Origin: an uncultured Nitrospirota bacterium
GTDB lineage: Bacteria; Nitrospinota; Nitrospinia; CAJXCL01
DNA: 64,000 bases
Assembly (NCBI GenBank): GCA_913051775.1
Contig: CAJXCL010000006.1
Coordinates: forward strand, 1-64,000
Direction: 5' to 3'
How positions within the stretch are numbered: position 1 is the first letter of the stretch; each line of letters starts with the position of its first letter. Positions 29,796 through 39,931 of this stretch are shown piece by piece. The translations under genes were made by a program, and so were the position numbers. Under the pieces are notes generated by a model that ran no database searches, was not told the origin of the DNA, and saw only the letters and a program-made list of their open reading frames with translations.

Positions 29796-30962
29796 ATGGA
29801 TAATAAAAGTTATTTTTTTACTTCTGAATCTGTTACGGAAGGGCATCCTGATAAAATGGCGGATCAGATTTCCGACTCAATACTGGATGCAATTTACGCC
29901 CAGGACCCGAACGGCAGGGTTGCCTGTGAAACGATGATAACCACCGGAATGGTTATTATCGCTGGTGAAGTTACCACTACCGCAACTATTGATATTCCTT
30001 CAATTGTGAGAAAAACCATTAAAGAAATTGGGTATGATAGAGGAAAGTATGGGTTTGACGCAGAAACTTGCGCGGTGATGGTTTCTCTTGATAAACAGTC
30101 TCCGGATATTTCCATAGGTGTTTCAAGAAAGAATGAAGATGATCAGGGAGCTGGGGATCAGGGTTTGATGTTTGGGTACGCAACAAATGAAACTACCGAG
30201 TTAATGCCGTTACCCATAATGCTTGCCCATAAGTTGACTATGCGTTTGGCAAAAGTAAGAAAGGATAAAACTTTATCTTACTTGAGAGCTGATGGAAAAT
30301 CCCAGGTAACCGTGAAATATAATAATGGGAAGGCCGTAAATGTTAATGCTATTGTCATTTCAACGCAGCACAGTGAAGACGTCTCTACGGAAAAGATAAA
30401 AGAAGATATTATTAAGCATGTCATTATCCCGGAATTGCCTAAAGGACTTTATGATTTAAAAAAATTGGATATACATGTAAACCCTACCGGAAGATTTGTA
30501 GTTGGCGGGCCAATGGGAGATTGCGGCTTAACCGGACGAAAAATTATTGTAGATACTTATGGAGGTATGGGACATCATGGGGGCGGCGCTTTCTCAGGAA
30601 AGGACCCTTCAAAAGTGGACAGATCGGCCTGTTACATGGCCCGCTATATTGCCAAAAATATTGTTGCAGCCGGCATAGCCGATAAGTGTGAAGTTCAACT
30701 GGCTTATGCTATTGGAGTTGCAGATCCGGTTTCAGTAAAGACAGATACTTTTGGCACGGAAAAAATTTCTTCCGATAAAATCCAAAAGTTGATACGTAAA
30801 CACTTTAACTTAAAACCGTCCGGTATAATAAAAACTTTGCAGCTTAGAAGGCCTATCTATAAAAAGACCGCTGCCTACGGACATTTTGGAAGAAATGAAC
30901 CGGAATTCACCTGGGAGCGCACTGATAAAGCAGAAGAATTAAAAAAAGACGCCGGGCTATAA
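29796..30962 (+). CDS. metK: S-adenosylmethionine synthetase
   Basis: [54 protein letters not shown]. Confidence 0.98.
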   Translation: MDNKSYFFTSESVTEGHPDKMADQISDSILDAIYAQDPNGRVACETMITTGMVIIAGEVTTTATIDIPSIVRKTIKEIGYDRGKYGFDAETCAVMVSLDKQSPDISIGVSRKNEDDQGAGDQGLMFGYATNETTELMPLPIMLAHKLTMRLAKVRKDKTLSYLRADGKSQVTVKYNNGKAVNVNAIVISTQHSEDVSTEKIKEDIIKHVIIPELPKGLYDLKKLDIHVNPTGRFVVGGPMGDCGLTGRKIIVDTYGGMGHHGGGAFSGKDPSKVDRSACYMARYIAKNIVAAGIADKCEVQLAYAIGVADPVSVKTDTFGTEKISSDKIQKLIRKHFNLKPSGIIKTLQLRRPIYKKTAAYGHFGRNEPEFTWERTDKAEELKKDAGL

Positions 30963-31598
30963 ATGCCAGACTTACACCCCATAAAAGTTGAATTGCTTTC
31001 CATCACTCCTGGGGCTGAAAAACTCCTCGAAGAAGCAGGGAGAACGTGCTACCTGTCATTTGACAGAACAAGCGAGGAAAGTTACAAGAAATTTATTCGA
31101 ATGCTCGTCAGGAGTGGACATCTCTCTGTTTTAGAGCATGCTTCTGCCACTTTTAGAATTAAAGGCGGATCCCGAAGCTTTACGCATCAACTGGTCAGGC
31201 ACAGGCTTTGCGCCTACTCTCAGCAGTCCCAGAGGTATGTTAATGAAAAAAACTTTTCTATTGTTATACCTGATTCCATTAAAAACAATTCAGAAGCTAA
31301 AGAAGCTTTCCTGTCATTAATTAATCATGCTAAGGACACATACGTTAAACTGCAGGAAATAGGTGTAAAAAAAGAAGACGCCAGGTTTGTCCTCCCCAAT
31401 GCTATAGAAAGTGAAATTGTTATGACCGCGAACTTCAGGGAACTGAGACATATTTTTAAAGAACGCTGCCACAAAGCAGCCCAGTGGGAAATCAGAAAAA
31501 TAGTAATAGAAATGCTGAAAATTATGAGAAAAGAAGCCCCTATTGTTTTTGAGGACTTTATAATTAACGAAGAAACACTTACCGCTGAAACCACATGA
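30963..31598 (+). CDS. thyX: Flavin-dependent thymidylate synthase ThyX
   Basis: RHRLCAYSQQSQRYV ThyX motif; FRELRHIFKERCHKAAQWEIR. Confidence 0.94.
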   Translation: MPDLHPIKVELLSITPGAEKLLEEAGRTCYLSFDRTSEESYKKFIRMLVRSGHLSVLEHASATFRIKGGSRSFTHQLVRHRLCAYSQQSQRYVNEKNFSIVIPDSIKNNSEAKEAFLSLINHAKDTYVKLQEIGVKKEDARFVLPNAIESEIVMTANFRELRHIFKERCHKAAQWEIRKIVIEMLKIMRKEAPIVFEDFIINEETLTAETT

Positions 31599-32356
31599 CA
31601 ATTCTTCTCACCAATGACGACGGAATAGCCGCGCCTGGTCTAAACGCCCTCTATAAAGGAATAAGTAAATTTTATCCTGTTAAAGTCGTGGCTCCGGAAT
31701 CGGAACAAAGCGCCGTAGGACATGCTATTACCATTCACAACCCGCTTCGGGTAAAAAAGTTTTTTCAAGGAGAAAAATTTTTCGGGTACGCTGTAAACGG
31801 TACGCCGGCAGATTGCGTAAAAATCGCGGTGAAAGCTATTATGGAAGAACCGCCAAAATTGGTAATTTCAGGAATTAATTTCGGAGCCAATATAGGAACA
31901 AACCTGATATATTCCGGAACCGTCTCAGCAGCCACAGAAGCCGCTATTTTAAATATCCCTTCCGTTGCCATTTCCCTGACTACCCGATTTGATCCGGATT
32001 TTTCCTATGCCGCCGAGTTTGCGCTAAAAATGGCCAAACTGATTTTAAAAAACGGGTTGCCTGATGGAATTTCAATAAACGTGAATATCCCGGCTGTGCC
32101 AAAAAATAAAATAGCCGGTGTGAGAGTCGTAAAACAGGGCAGGGCGCGAGTTGCAGAATGGTTCGATAAGCGAATGGATCCCTCAGGAAACACCTATTAC
32201 TGGATGGCGGGAGAACTGGTGGCCTCGGAAGAAGAAGAGGACGCTGATGAAGCAACCATAAAAAAAAATATGGTCTCTATTACTCCTATTCATTATGATA
32301 TGACCGATTATAAGGGAATGGATAAAATTAAAAAGTGGAAGTTTAATGAGCGCTGA
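31595..32356 (+). CDS. surE: 5'-nucleotidase SurE
   Basis: MTILLTNDDGIAAPGLNAL; NGTPADCVKIA; VISGINFGANIGTNLIYSGTVSAATEA. Confidence 0.97.
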   Translation: MTILLTNDDGIAAPGLNALYKGISKFYPVKVVAPESEQSAVGHAITIHNPLRVKKFFQGEKFFGYAVNGTPADCVKIAVKAIMEEPPKLVISGINFGANIGTNLIYSGTVSAATEAAILNIPSVAISLTTRFDPDFSYAAEFALKMAKLILKNGLPDGISINVNIPAVPKNKIAGVRVVKQGRARVAEWFDKRMDPSGNTYYWMAGELVASEEEEDADEATIKKNMVSITPIHYDMTDYKGMDKIKKWKFNER

Positions 32357-32873
32357 CTACTATGCCATTTTAAAAACATCTCTCGGGTGGTGCGGAATTA
32401 TTTATGGAAGGCATGGACTCATAAAAATCTATCTACCGGGAATGAAAAAAGAAAAGCTGAAAAAGAACATCCATTCCTATAATAAAAGTATTGTTGAACA
32501 CACAGGCAAGATTAAAATCCTTGCCAGGAACATATGCAGTTATTTCAAAGGTAAAAATGTTCGATTAAATCTTCCCGTAGACATGAAAACAATGACTGAG
32601 TTTGAAAAAAATATTTATAAACAGGCAATGAAAATACCATTTGGAAAAGTGAAATCTTATAAATGGCTTGCGGAAAAAGCAGGCGTTTCCAATGGGGCAA
32701 GGGCAGTGGGAAACGCTCTGAGTAAAAATCCTGTCCCGTTAATTATACCGTGTCACCGGGTTATTAAAAGCGATGGGAGGTTGGGAGGGTTTTCAGCTCC
32801 CGGCGGTATCTTAATAAAAAGGAAAATGCTCTCCATTGAAGGGCATGCAAATTATCCTTTGACTATAGAATGA
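32346..32873 (+). CDS. ogt: Methylated-DNA-protein cysteine methyltransferase
   Basis: ARAVGNALSKNPVPLIIPCHRVIKSDGRLGGFSAPGGILIKRKML (PCHRV active site). Confidence 0.93.
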   Translation: MSADYYAILKTSLGWCGIIYGRHGLIKIYLPGMKKEKLKKNIHSYNKSIVEHTGKIKILARNICSYFKGKNVRLNLPVDMKTMTEFEKNIYKQAMKIPFGKVKSYKWLAEKAGVSNGARAVGNALSKNPVPLIIPCHRVIKSDGRLGGFSAPGGILIKRKMLSIEGHANYPLTIE

Positions 32874-33080
32874 GAACATTTTTAAATTTTAAAAGTTTTC
32901 GGCAAGCATTAAAAATAAATGTCTCCATGCCGGAGACGGTTTAAAAAGTTCTATCCACATCCCTCTTATTGGTCCGGCTTAACCCTGACAGGAGATTATA
33001 GTTAAGACAGATCATTCCTTTGTGAACTTCGTGTCCTTCGCCCCGCTTAGCGGGGCTTAGTGGTTAGACCTGAAAAAAAA

Positions 33081-33497
33081 CTATTCTCCAATTATTTTCA
33101 CTAGAGCTCTTTTTTTTCTCCTGCCGTCAAATTCGCCATAGAAAATCTGCTCCCAGGGACCGAAATCGAGTTTCCCCTCCGTAATGGCGACAACAACTTC
33201 TCTACCCATAATCTGACGTTTCATGTGAGCGTCGGCATTGTCCTCACTTACATTATGGCGATACTGTGATACAGGCTCATGAGGTGCGAGCTTTTCAAGC
33301 CATTTATCATAGTCCTTGTGTAGCCCTGATTCATCATCATTAATGAAGACAGAAGCTGTTATATGCATGGCATTGACCAGAATAAGGCCTTCCTTGACCC
33401 CGCTTTCTCTCATACATTTTTCAATTTCTGTCGTGATATTAACAAAAGAGCGACGAGTTGGCACGTTAAACCATAATTCTTTACGATAGCTTTTCAT
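33081..33497 (-). CDS. YjbQ/UPF0047 family protein (copy 1)
   Basis: [62 protein letters not shown]. Confidence 0.9.
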   Translation of the reverse strand: MKSYRKELWFNVPTRRSFVNITTEIEKCMRESGVKEGLILVNAMHITASVFINDDESGLHKDYDKWLEKLAPHEPVSQYRHNVSEDNADAHMKRQIMGREVVVAITEGKLDFGPWEQIFYGEFDGRRKKRALVKIIGE

Positions 33498-33782
33498 AAT
33501 TTAATATATGTGAAAAAAATACAATCTCAACTTACACCAAACAAATTAATAATCTCCAGTTATAACACATATTATTCCGTTCCAATGAAGCATTCAGTTT
33601 CCTGGGTTTAGAGCTGATTTTCTGTGCTACTAATTTTTTATTTGCTAATGTTTTTTAAATATAGTAGCATTACGTAATAGTTTTTAGCAGAGGTTTTAAT
33701 TTTCAGTGCAGAAATTTTCTAAAGTCTGGTTTTTTAACGCTCTGGCTAAATGGAATCATCAACCGAGGGGAGGTGAAACCAC

Positions 33783-33998
33783 GTGGCAGAGCGTGAAACA
33801 GGAACTGTAAAATGGTTTAATGGCAGTAAGGGGTACGGGTTTATTTCAAGAGATGAGGGTAACGATATTTTTGTCCATTTTAGTGCAATTGGTGGCGACG
33901 GATATCGGAGTTTAGAAGAAGGCCAAAAAGTAGAATTTGTCGTTACGGAAGGACAGAAAGGCCCTCAGGCTCAGGATGTTACTGTTGTACCGGAATAG
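33783..33998 (+). CDS. Cold shock family protein
   Basis: [33 protein letters not shown] start with SD GGGGAGGTG. Confidence 0.97.
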   Translation: MAERETGTVKWFNGSKGYGFISRDEGNDIFVHFSAIGGDGYRSLEEGQKVEFVVTEGQKGPQAQDVTVVPE

Positions 33999-34279
33999 AC
34001 GAAACGACTTTGAATGTGTTGAGAGAGTGCATTGCCTGCGGCCCTGTAGAGTTCAATTAAGCTTTTCTCTCCCTGCTACGTCGGGGCTTTGTTGCGGGTA
34101 GCTTTAAATATACAGGCGGTGTTTATAATCACTATCTGTGGCTTATCACTTTTGAATATCGGTTTTGCAAGGCCGAGGTGTGATGTTTTTAATAAAGAAC
34201 CTCAGATTTTGAAGGTATCTGGGGGTTTTTGTTGTGTCTAAAAAATTATGAAAGATAGGGAAGTAGGTGAAAAACAGCT

Positions 34280-34465
34280 TTGGACATTAAAGTATATGGA
34301 AATGATATAGAAAAAGCTCTCAGATCCTTGAAACGACAGCTTGTAAAGGAAGGTCTTTTCAAAGAAATCAAAAAAAGAAGCTTTTATGAAAAGCCTCATG
34401 AAAAAAAGAAAAGGAAACAGAGAGAGGCAAGGAAAACAAGAATGAAGACACTGAAATATGGGTAA
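34280..34465 (+). CDS. rpsU: 30S ribosomal protein S21
   Basis: Small basic protein: EKALRSLKRQLVKEGLFKEIKKRSFYEKPHEKKKRKQREARK. Confidence 0.93.
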   Translation: MDIKVYGNDIEKALRSLKRQLVKEGLFKEIKKRSFYEKPHEKKKRKQREARKTRMKTLKYG

Positions 34466-34865
34466 TCTAATATTTTCTTATTAGGGAAAAACTGAGCGAT
34501 TGCCCTAATTTTAATCAAGCCTCGACAAACTTTAACACTGTTAAGGAAAAATCTCCTTCATTTTCTAATTGGTTGCACATCGTTGATTCTTGTAACTATT
34601 TGGATTTTAAGGCTATTCCTTCCTGGTTTTTCGTATAGAAGCCAATTATCCTTCGTTATTACCCATGGCACATAAGAGCTGTTTTATCCTTCATTAGCAG
34701 TAACTTCAGAAAAGCTGCACCGAGTTTTTTTAATATCCAAACTCTGGTTTACCGCAGAAGACATGGTATTCAAAAACTTAGACGTCATTAGCGCGCGGTA
34801 CACACTAATTAATTCATAACATCCCTCCTATCAATAAATCATGCTATGTTATAATGTCTTGAAAT

Positions 34866-37800
34866 ATGAAACACAATTTTTTAAAAAAAGAGACAGATTT
34901 TGTAGAAAATTTATTAAAGGAAGGGAAAAAAAATATTTCACTGAATGGGCTTTATAGTTCCGCAAAAGCCCTTTTTTTATTTCAGCTTAAAGAGGTTTGT
35001 GATAGACCGGTCCTAGTTATTACGCGAGATCAAAGAGGAGCAGAGGAATTGCTCCATGACCTTTCTTTTTTTTTCAAATGGAGTGCCTGCCAGAATTCCT
35101 CCTTCTTATATTTCCCCTCATGGGATTTATTACCTTATGAATATCTATCTCCTCAAAAAGAAATTGTCGGAGAACGGCTGAAAACCCTTCTGGAATTGTC
35201 TCAGGGAAAATCCTCCCTTCTGGTTACTTCTCTTGAGCCGTGCTTACAGCTTTTAATTCCACAGGACGAATTAAAGAGAAGTATTTTAAAATTTGATCTT
35301 AAAGATTATCTTGATCTGGAAATTGTGGCGAATTGTCTTGTATCCAGCGGATACGAGCATGTAGAAATTGTGGAAGATAGAGGTGAATTTTCTGTCCGCG
35401 GAGGGATTATCGATGTTTTTCCATCGAATCACTCTGATCCTTTTAGAATTGAACTCTTTGGGGATGAAATAGAATCTATCCGCCGCTTTGATGTGGATTC
35501 CCAGGTTTCTGTAGAGCGCGTCAATAGTTTGATTGTAATGCCTGTGATTGAACAGATATTAAATAAAGAAATTTTATCAAAAGGAATTGAAAAAATTAAA
35601 GCAGAAGCTGACTCGTCAAAGTTCCCACAAAAAATCATTAACGAAACTATCAATCGATTAGAAAACATCTATCCCTTCTCAGGAGTGGAATTATTGAATC
35701 CTTATTTTTATTCCAACATGGACTCTTTGATTGATTATCTGGATAAAGATTATCTGATTGTCCTGGATGAACCTGAACTGATTGAAAATAAGAGGCGCAA
35801 GTTTGAGGAGCTAATTTATGAGGAGTACGATAAAGCAATCGCTCGCAGAGAATTTGTACCGTCACCCGAAAAGCTCTTTCTAAATAAAGAACAATTCTAT
35901 ACGCAGATTAATAAAAGAAATACATTGGAAATACACTCATTAACAATATCGGAAAAACATAATGAAACAGAAAGCACGGTTTCCGTGCGACAGATTCCTT
36001 CTTTTAAAGATAGAATAAAGGATTTTATCGAACAGCTCAAATCATGGCAGAAAGAAGGAAATAGTGTTGTTCTGACTATTTCTTCGGAAGGCAAGGCAAC
36101 GAGGTTTAAAGAACTATTACTCGGGTACGATGTAGTTTTGGAAGTAGTGGTTGGTGACTTATCAAATGGAATTAACCTGACTGAATCTAAAACTATTTTT
36201 GTTTCGGAACATGAGATTTTTGGACAACAACATAAAGAGAAATATAGACTGACAACCGGCAAACAAACCTTTTATAGAGGACTTAAAGACCTTAAAGAAG
36301 GAGATTTAGTGGTGCATGTCGATTATGGAATAGGATTGTACCAAGGCGAAAAAGATTTGGAAGTAGAAGGAGGGTCTGGTGAATTTCTGGATCTATTATA
36401 TGCGGATGATGAAAAACTGTATCTCCCGGTGGAAAGGTTGAACCTGATTCAAAAATATTCTGGAGCAGGGCAGGGGAGTCCGTCTCTCGATAAAATCGGT
36501 GGAGTTAAATGGAAAAAACAAAAGGAAAAAGTTAAAAAATCTATTAAAGAAATGGCGGAAGATTTGCTTAAGCTCTATGCTGCGAGAGAAATTGTGAAAG
36601 GCCATGCCTATCAGGAAGATAGTGATTTGCACAGGCAGTTTGCCGATGCTTTTGAATTTGTTGAGACCGAACATCAGCTCAAAGCGATAGAAGATGTATT
36701 GGCCGACATGGAGAAAGATAAACCAATGGATAGATTGATTTGCGGGGATGTGGGTTATGGCAAGACGGAAGTAGCAATGCGGGCAGCTTTGAAGGCAGTG
36801 TCAGATTCCAAACAGGTGGCGTTTTTGGTTCCTACAACAATATTAGCCCAGCAACATCTCAATACTTTTAATAAACGTTTTGAGGGTTACCCTGTAAAGA
36901 TTGACATGTTAAACAGGTTTCGTCCTCCTAAAATACAAAAAGAAATTATAAAAAAAGTGGAGTTAGGGGAAGTGGATGTTATTATTGGAACTCACCGTAT
37001 CCTGCAAAAGGATATTAAGTTTAAAGACCTGGGACTGATTGTCATTGATGAAGAACAGAGATTTGGTGTCAAGCACAAGGAAAAACTAAAAAAATTACGA
37101 AAAAAAGTTGAAGTCCTGACTCTAACGGCGACACCAATACCAAGGACTCTTCATTTTTCATTAATGGGTGTCCGTGATTTGAGTGTTATTGAAACCCCGC
37201 CAAAGGACCGCCTCGCGATTAAAACATATATCCATAAATTTAATGAAGCGGCTATTTGTCAGGCAATCAAAAAGGAAGTGGGGAGGGGAGGACAAGTATT
37301 TTTTGTCCATAACTGGGTCGCTTCCATCAGTTCTATGACAGACTATATTAAACGAATTGTTCCGGGAATAAATGTGGATTTTGCTCATGGACAAATGCGC
37401 GAGCATAAGCTTGAAAAAGTTATGATGAAATTTATTAACAGGGAAATTGATGTCCTGATTTGCACTACTATTATTGAAGCGGGTCTTGATATACCTTCCG
37501 CAAATACAATTATTATTAACCGGGCAGACAGATTTGGATTATCGCAATTATATCAGCTCAGGGGAAGAGTAGGGCGGGACTGTCATCAGGCCTACGCCTA
37601 CCTCCTGGTGCCTGATGATATGCTCCTGTCAGACGCAACTCGTAAACGTTTGAGAGCAATTGAAGAACTAAGTGATTTAGGTTCTGGTTTTCAGTTAGCC
37701 TCAAGGGATATGGAAATCAGGGGATCGGGAAATTACCTCGGACACCAGCAGTCAGGAAATATATCCGCAGTTGGTTTTGACCTATATTGCAAATTAATGG

Positions 37801-38288
37801 AAGAGACTGTCAGAGAGATTAAAGGAGAAATCCCGGAACAAGATTTTGAACCGAAAATCAATCTCCATATTAGAGGGTTTATTCCAAAAGATTATATCCC
37901 TAATCTCAATCAGAGGCTTGAGTTTTATCGTAGGCTTTATATGACTTACGATCAGGAAAATACAGATAAAATTTTGAATGAGCTAAAGGACAGGTACGGA
38001 CCGCCGCCGGAACCTTTAAAAAAACTGATCGCTGTATTGGAAATAAAACTTCTATGTCATCAATTAAAAATAAATGATATATCCCTTATGAATGGAAAAG
38101 TGAAAATGAAGGTTATGAACGAAACTCCTATTTCAATCGAGAGAGTTATGAATTCTATAGAAAATGGAACACATAGAATATCATTTTTGAATGATAACAC
38201 ATTTCTAATAGAAATAGCAGGTAAGAGCTGGAACGAAATATGTGCTGAAATAAAGAGGAGTTTAAAAAAGCTCACTGTTTATGATTAA
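34866..38288 (+). CDS. mfd: Transcription-repair coupling factor Mfd
   Basis: DLVVHVDYGIGLYQG; ICGDVGYGKTEVAMRAALKA; DEEQRFGVKHKEKLK; LTATPIPRTLHFSLMGVRDLSVIETPP; LYQLRGRVGR. Confidence 0.98.
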   Translation: MKHNFLKKETDFVENLLKEGKKNISLNGLYSSAKALFLFQLKEVCDRPVLVITRDQRGAEELLHDLSFFFKWSACQNSSFLYFPSWDLLPYEYLSPQKEIVGERLKTLLELSQGKSSLLVTSLEPCLQLLIPQDELKRSILKFDLKDYLDLEIVANCLVSSGYEHVEIVEDRGEFSVRGGIIDVFPSNHSDPFRIELFGDEIESIRRFDVDSQVSVERVNSLIVMPVIEQILNKEILSKGIEKIKAEADSSKFPQKIINETINRLENIYPFSGVELLNPYFYSNMDSLIDYLDKDYLIVLDEPELIENKRRKFEELIYEEYDKAIARREFVPSPEKLFLNKEQFYTQINKRNTLEIHSLTISEKHNETESTVSVRQIPSFKDRIKDFIEQLKSWQKEGNSVVLTISSEGKATRFKELLLGYDVVLEVVVGDLSNGINLTESKTIFVSEHEIFGQQHKEKYRLTTGKQTFYRGLKDLKEGDLVVHVDYGIGLYQGEKDLEVEGGSGEFLDLLYADDEKLYLPVERLNLIQKYSGAGQGSPSLDKIGGVKWKKQKEKVKKSIKEMAEDLLKLYAAREIVKGHAYQEDSDLHRQFADAFEFVETEHQLKAIEDVLADMEKDKPMDRLICGDVGYGKTEVAMRAALKAVSDSKQVAFLVPTTILAQQHLNTFNKRFEGYPVKIDMLNRFRPPKIQKEIIKKVELGEVDVIIGTHRILQKDIKFKDLGLIVIDEEQRFGVKHKEKLKKLRKKVEVLTLTATPIPRTLHFSLMGVRDLSVIETPPKDRLAIKTYIHKFNEAAICQAIKKEVGRGGQVFFVHNWVASISSMTDYIKRIVPGINVDFAHGQMREHKLEKVMMKFINREIDVLICTTIIEAGLDIPSANTIIINRADRFGLSQLYQLRGRVGRDCHQAYAYLLVPDDMLLSDATRKRLRAIEELSDLGSGFQLASRDMEIRGSGNYLGHQQSGNISAVGFDLYCKLMEETVREIKGEIPEQDFEPKINLHIRGFIPKDYIPNLNQRLEFYRRLYMTYDQENTDKILNELKDRYGPPPEPLKKLIAVLEIKLLCHQLKINDISLMNGKVKMKVMNETPISIERVMNSIENGTHRISFLNDNTFLIEIAGKSWNEICAEIKRSLKKLTVYD

Positions 38289-38379
38289 GGTCAATTTGTA
38301 TTGCTTGATATTATAGTTATTATAAAGGGTTAGTGAGAACCTATCGAATTAATGGTTTGATTTAAGCATTCTATTTGTT

Positions 38380-39612
38380 GTGAGTGGAGATATGAAAGAA
38401 TTCTCAAAGACAATCGAGCTTAGAGGGCACATTATTGATTCCCTCATCCTGCCAAAAGTCTATGACGAAATTATAGACAGGGGAGGCAACTATTCTTCAG
38501 ATGAAATCATAATAGGGAAAACAAAAAAAAATATTAGTTACGCAAGGTTAAAGGTTACCGCACCTGACCAGAAGCTGCTTGAAAATATTTTGGACAGACT
38601 TCATGAGCTGGGAGCAATCATTAAGGAAGAAGAAGATGTGGTTTTAAGAGTTGCAAAAAAAGACGGTGTATTTCCTGAAGGTTTTTACTCGACTACCAAC
38701 CTGGATACTTATATAAATCATAAAAATAAGTGGATAAAGGTTAAAAATATTTCAATGGATTGTGGAATTCGAGTTGATAACAAACATATAAAAGCTGAAT
38801 CCTTAAAAATGATAGATGTAAAAAAAGGGGATAAGTTTGTTGTCGGGATAAAAGGAGTACGACTTAATTTGCCGGAGCAGCCCAAAAAAAAGGGTGTGTT
38901 TGAGTTTATGAGCAGCGGGATTTCCTCTGAGAAGCCGAAGGGAGTCATTATTAAACGCATTGCCGAAGAGATAACTGAACTCAAAAAAGATAAAAGCGCT
39001 AAAGTGCTTTTTGTCTGCGGTCCGGCTATTATCCACACGGGTTCCAGAAAATACTTAATCAATTTGATAAACAAGGGGTATCTGGATATCCTTTTTGCGG
39101 GGAACGCATTAGCGGTTCACGATATAGAGGCGTCACTTTACGGAACCTCCCTTGGGGTTTCACTTGAAAAAGGGGTTGTCACACCGGGCGGACACAGGCA
39201 TCACTTGCGGGCTATAAATACTATCAGAGAAGCAGGGGGAATAAAAAAATCGATTAAAAAAGGTATTTTGAAGAGCGGAATAATGTATTCCTGCGTGAAA
39301 AATAAATGTGACTTCCTGCTTGCCGGTTCTATTCGCGATGATGGTCCGCTTCCAGAGGTTATTACAGATATAATATCCGCACAGAAAGAGATGAAAAGAA
39401 AACTTAAAGGAGTAAAATTGGTCGTCATGGTATCTACGATGCTTCATTCCATTGCTGTCGGCAATTTACTGTCAGCAAATGTAAGAACTATATGTGTGGA
39501 TATTGATCCAGCAGTCGTAACAAAGCTAACTGACAGAGGAACTATCCAGGCAACAGGAATAATCATTGATGTGGAAACTTTTTTAAGAGAACTCTGTGAC
39601 AATATGCCATAA
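38380..39612 (+). CDS. TIGR00300 (LOR/SDH bifunctional region) family protein, ornithine-cyclodeaminase-like
   Basis: SDEIIIGKTKKNISYARLKVTAPD; DCGIRVD; VVTPGGHRHHLRAINTIREAGGI; FLLAGSIRDDGPLPEVITDIISAQ. Confidence 0.82.
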   Translation: MSGDMKEFSKTIELRGHIIDSLILPKVYDEIIDRGGNYSSDEIIIGKTKKNISYARLKVTAPDQKLLENILDRLHELGAIIKEEEDVVLRVAKKDGVFPEGFYSTTNLDTYINHKNKWIKVKNISMDCGIRVDNKHIKAESLKMIDVKKGDKFVVGIKGVRLNLPEQPKKKGVFEFMSSGISSEKPKGVIIKRIAEEITELKKDKSAKVLFVCGPAIIHTGSRKYLINLINKGYLDILFAGNALAVHDIEASLYGTSLGVSLEKGVVTPGGHRHHLRAINTIREAGGIKKSIKKGILKSGIMYSCVKNKCDFLLAGSIRDDGPLPEVITDIISAQKEMKRKLKGVKLVVMVSTMLHSIAVGNLLSANVRTICVDIDPAVVTKLTDRGTIQATGIIIDVETFLRELCDNMP

Positions 39613-39811
39613 AGATTTTTTCACCGCAGGGTGGCAGGGCCATAACCACAATTAGGCATGGAAAAACGCCCGTAGGGTTGAGGCACTGGATGGCCGAAAT
39701 CAAAAAGGTTGCTGCCTAATTGCCTAACAAAAACTTTGCTAATAAATCAAAATTTTTTTGTAGATTTGGCGTGCAGAGATAGCGGAGTTCTTTAAACACT
39801 GTTTGCGACCT

Positions 39812-39848
39812 CCTTTAATCCCCTCCTTAGCAAGGAGGGGATTAAAGG
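39812..39848. repeat. Perfect 17-bp hairpin CCTTTAATCCCCTCCTT-AGC-AAGGAGGGGATTAAAGG
   Basis: Exact inverted repeat; related sequence at about 60870-60900. Confidence 0.7.
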
Positions 39849-39931
39849 GAAATGCAGGGGTGGTCAAAAACAATACTTATCTTGTTTATTCTGTAATCCT
39901 GTCTAATAATAATTTAAAGAGGTGATTCCTT

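Noticed and set aside
34199-34236. Terminator-like hairpin between csp and rpsU (AACCTCAGAT...ATCTGGGGGTTTTT)
   Set aside because: Imperfect (bulge and GU pair), plausible but ordinary; not called as a confident feature.
35429-39447. Minus ORFs inside mfd and the TIGR00300 gene
   Set aside because: Antisense shadows of well-supported genes.
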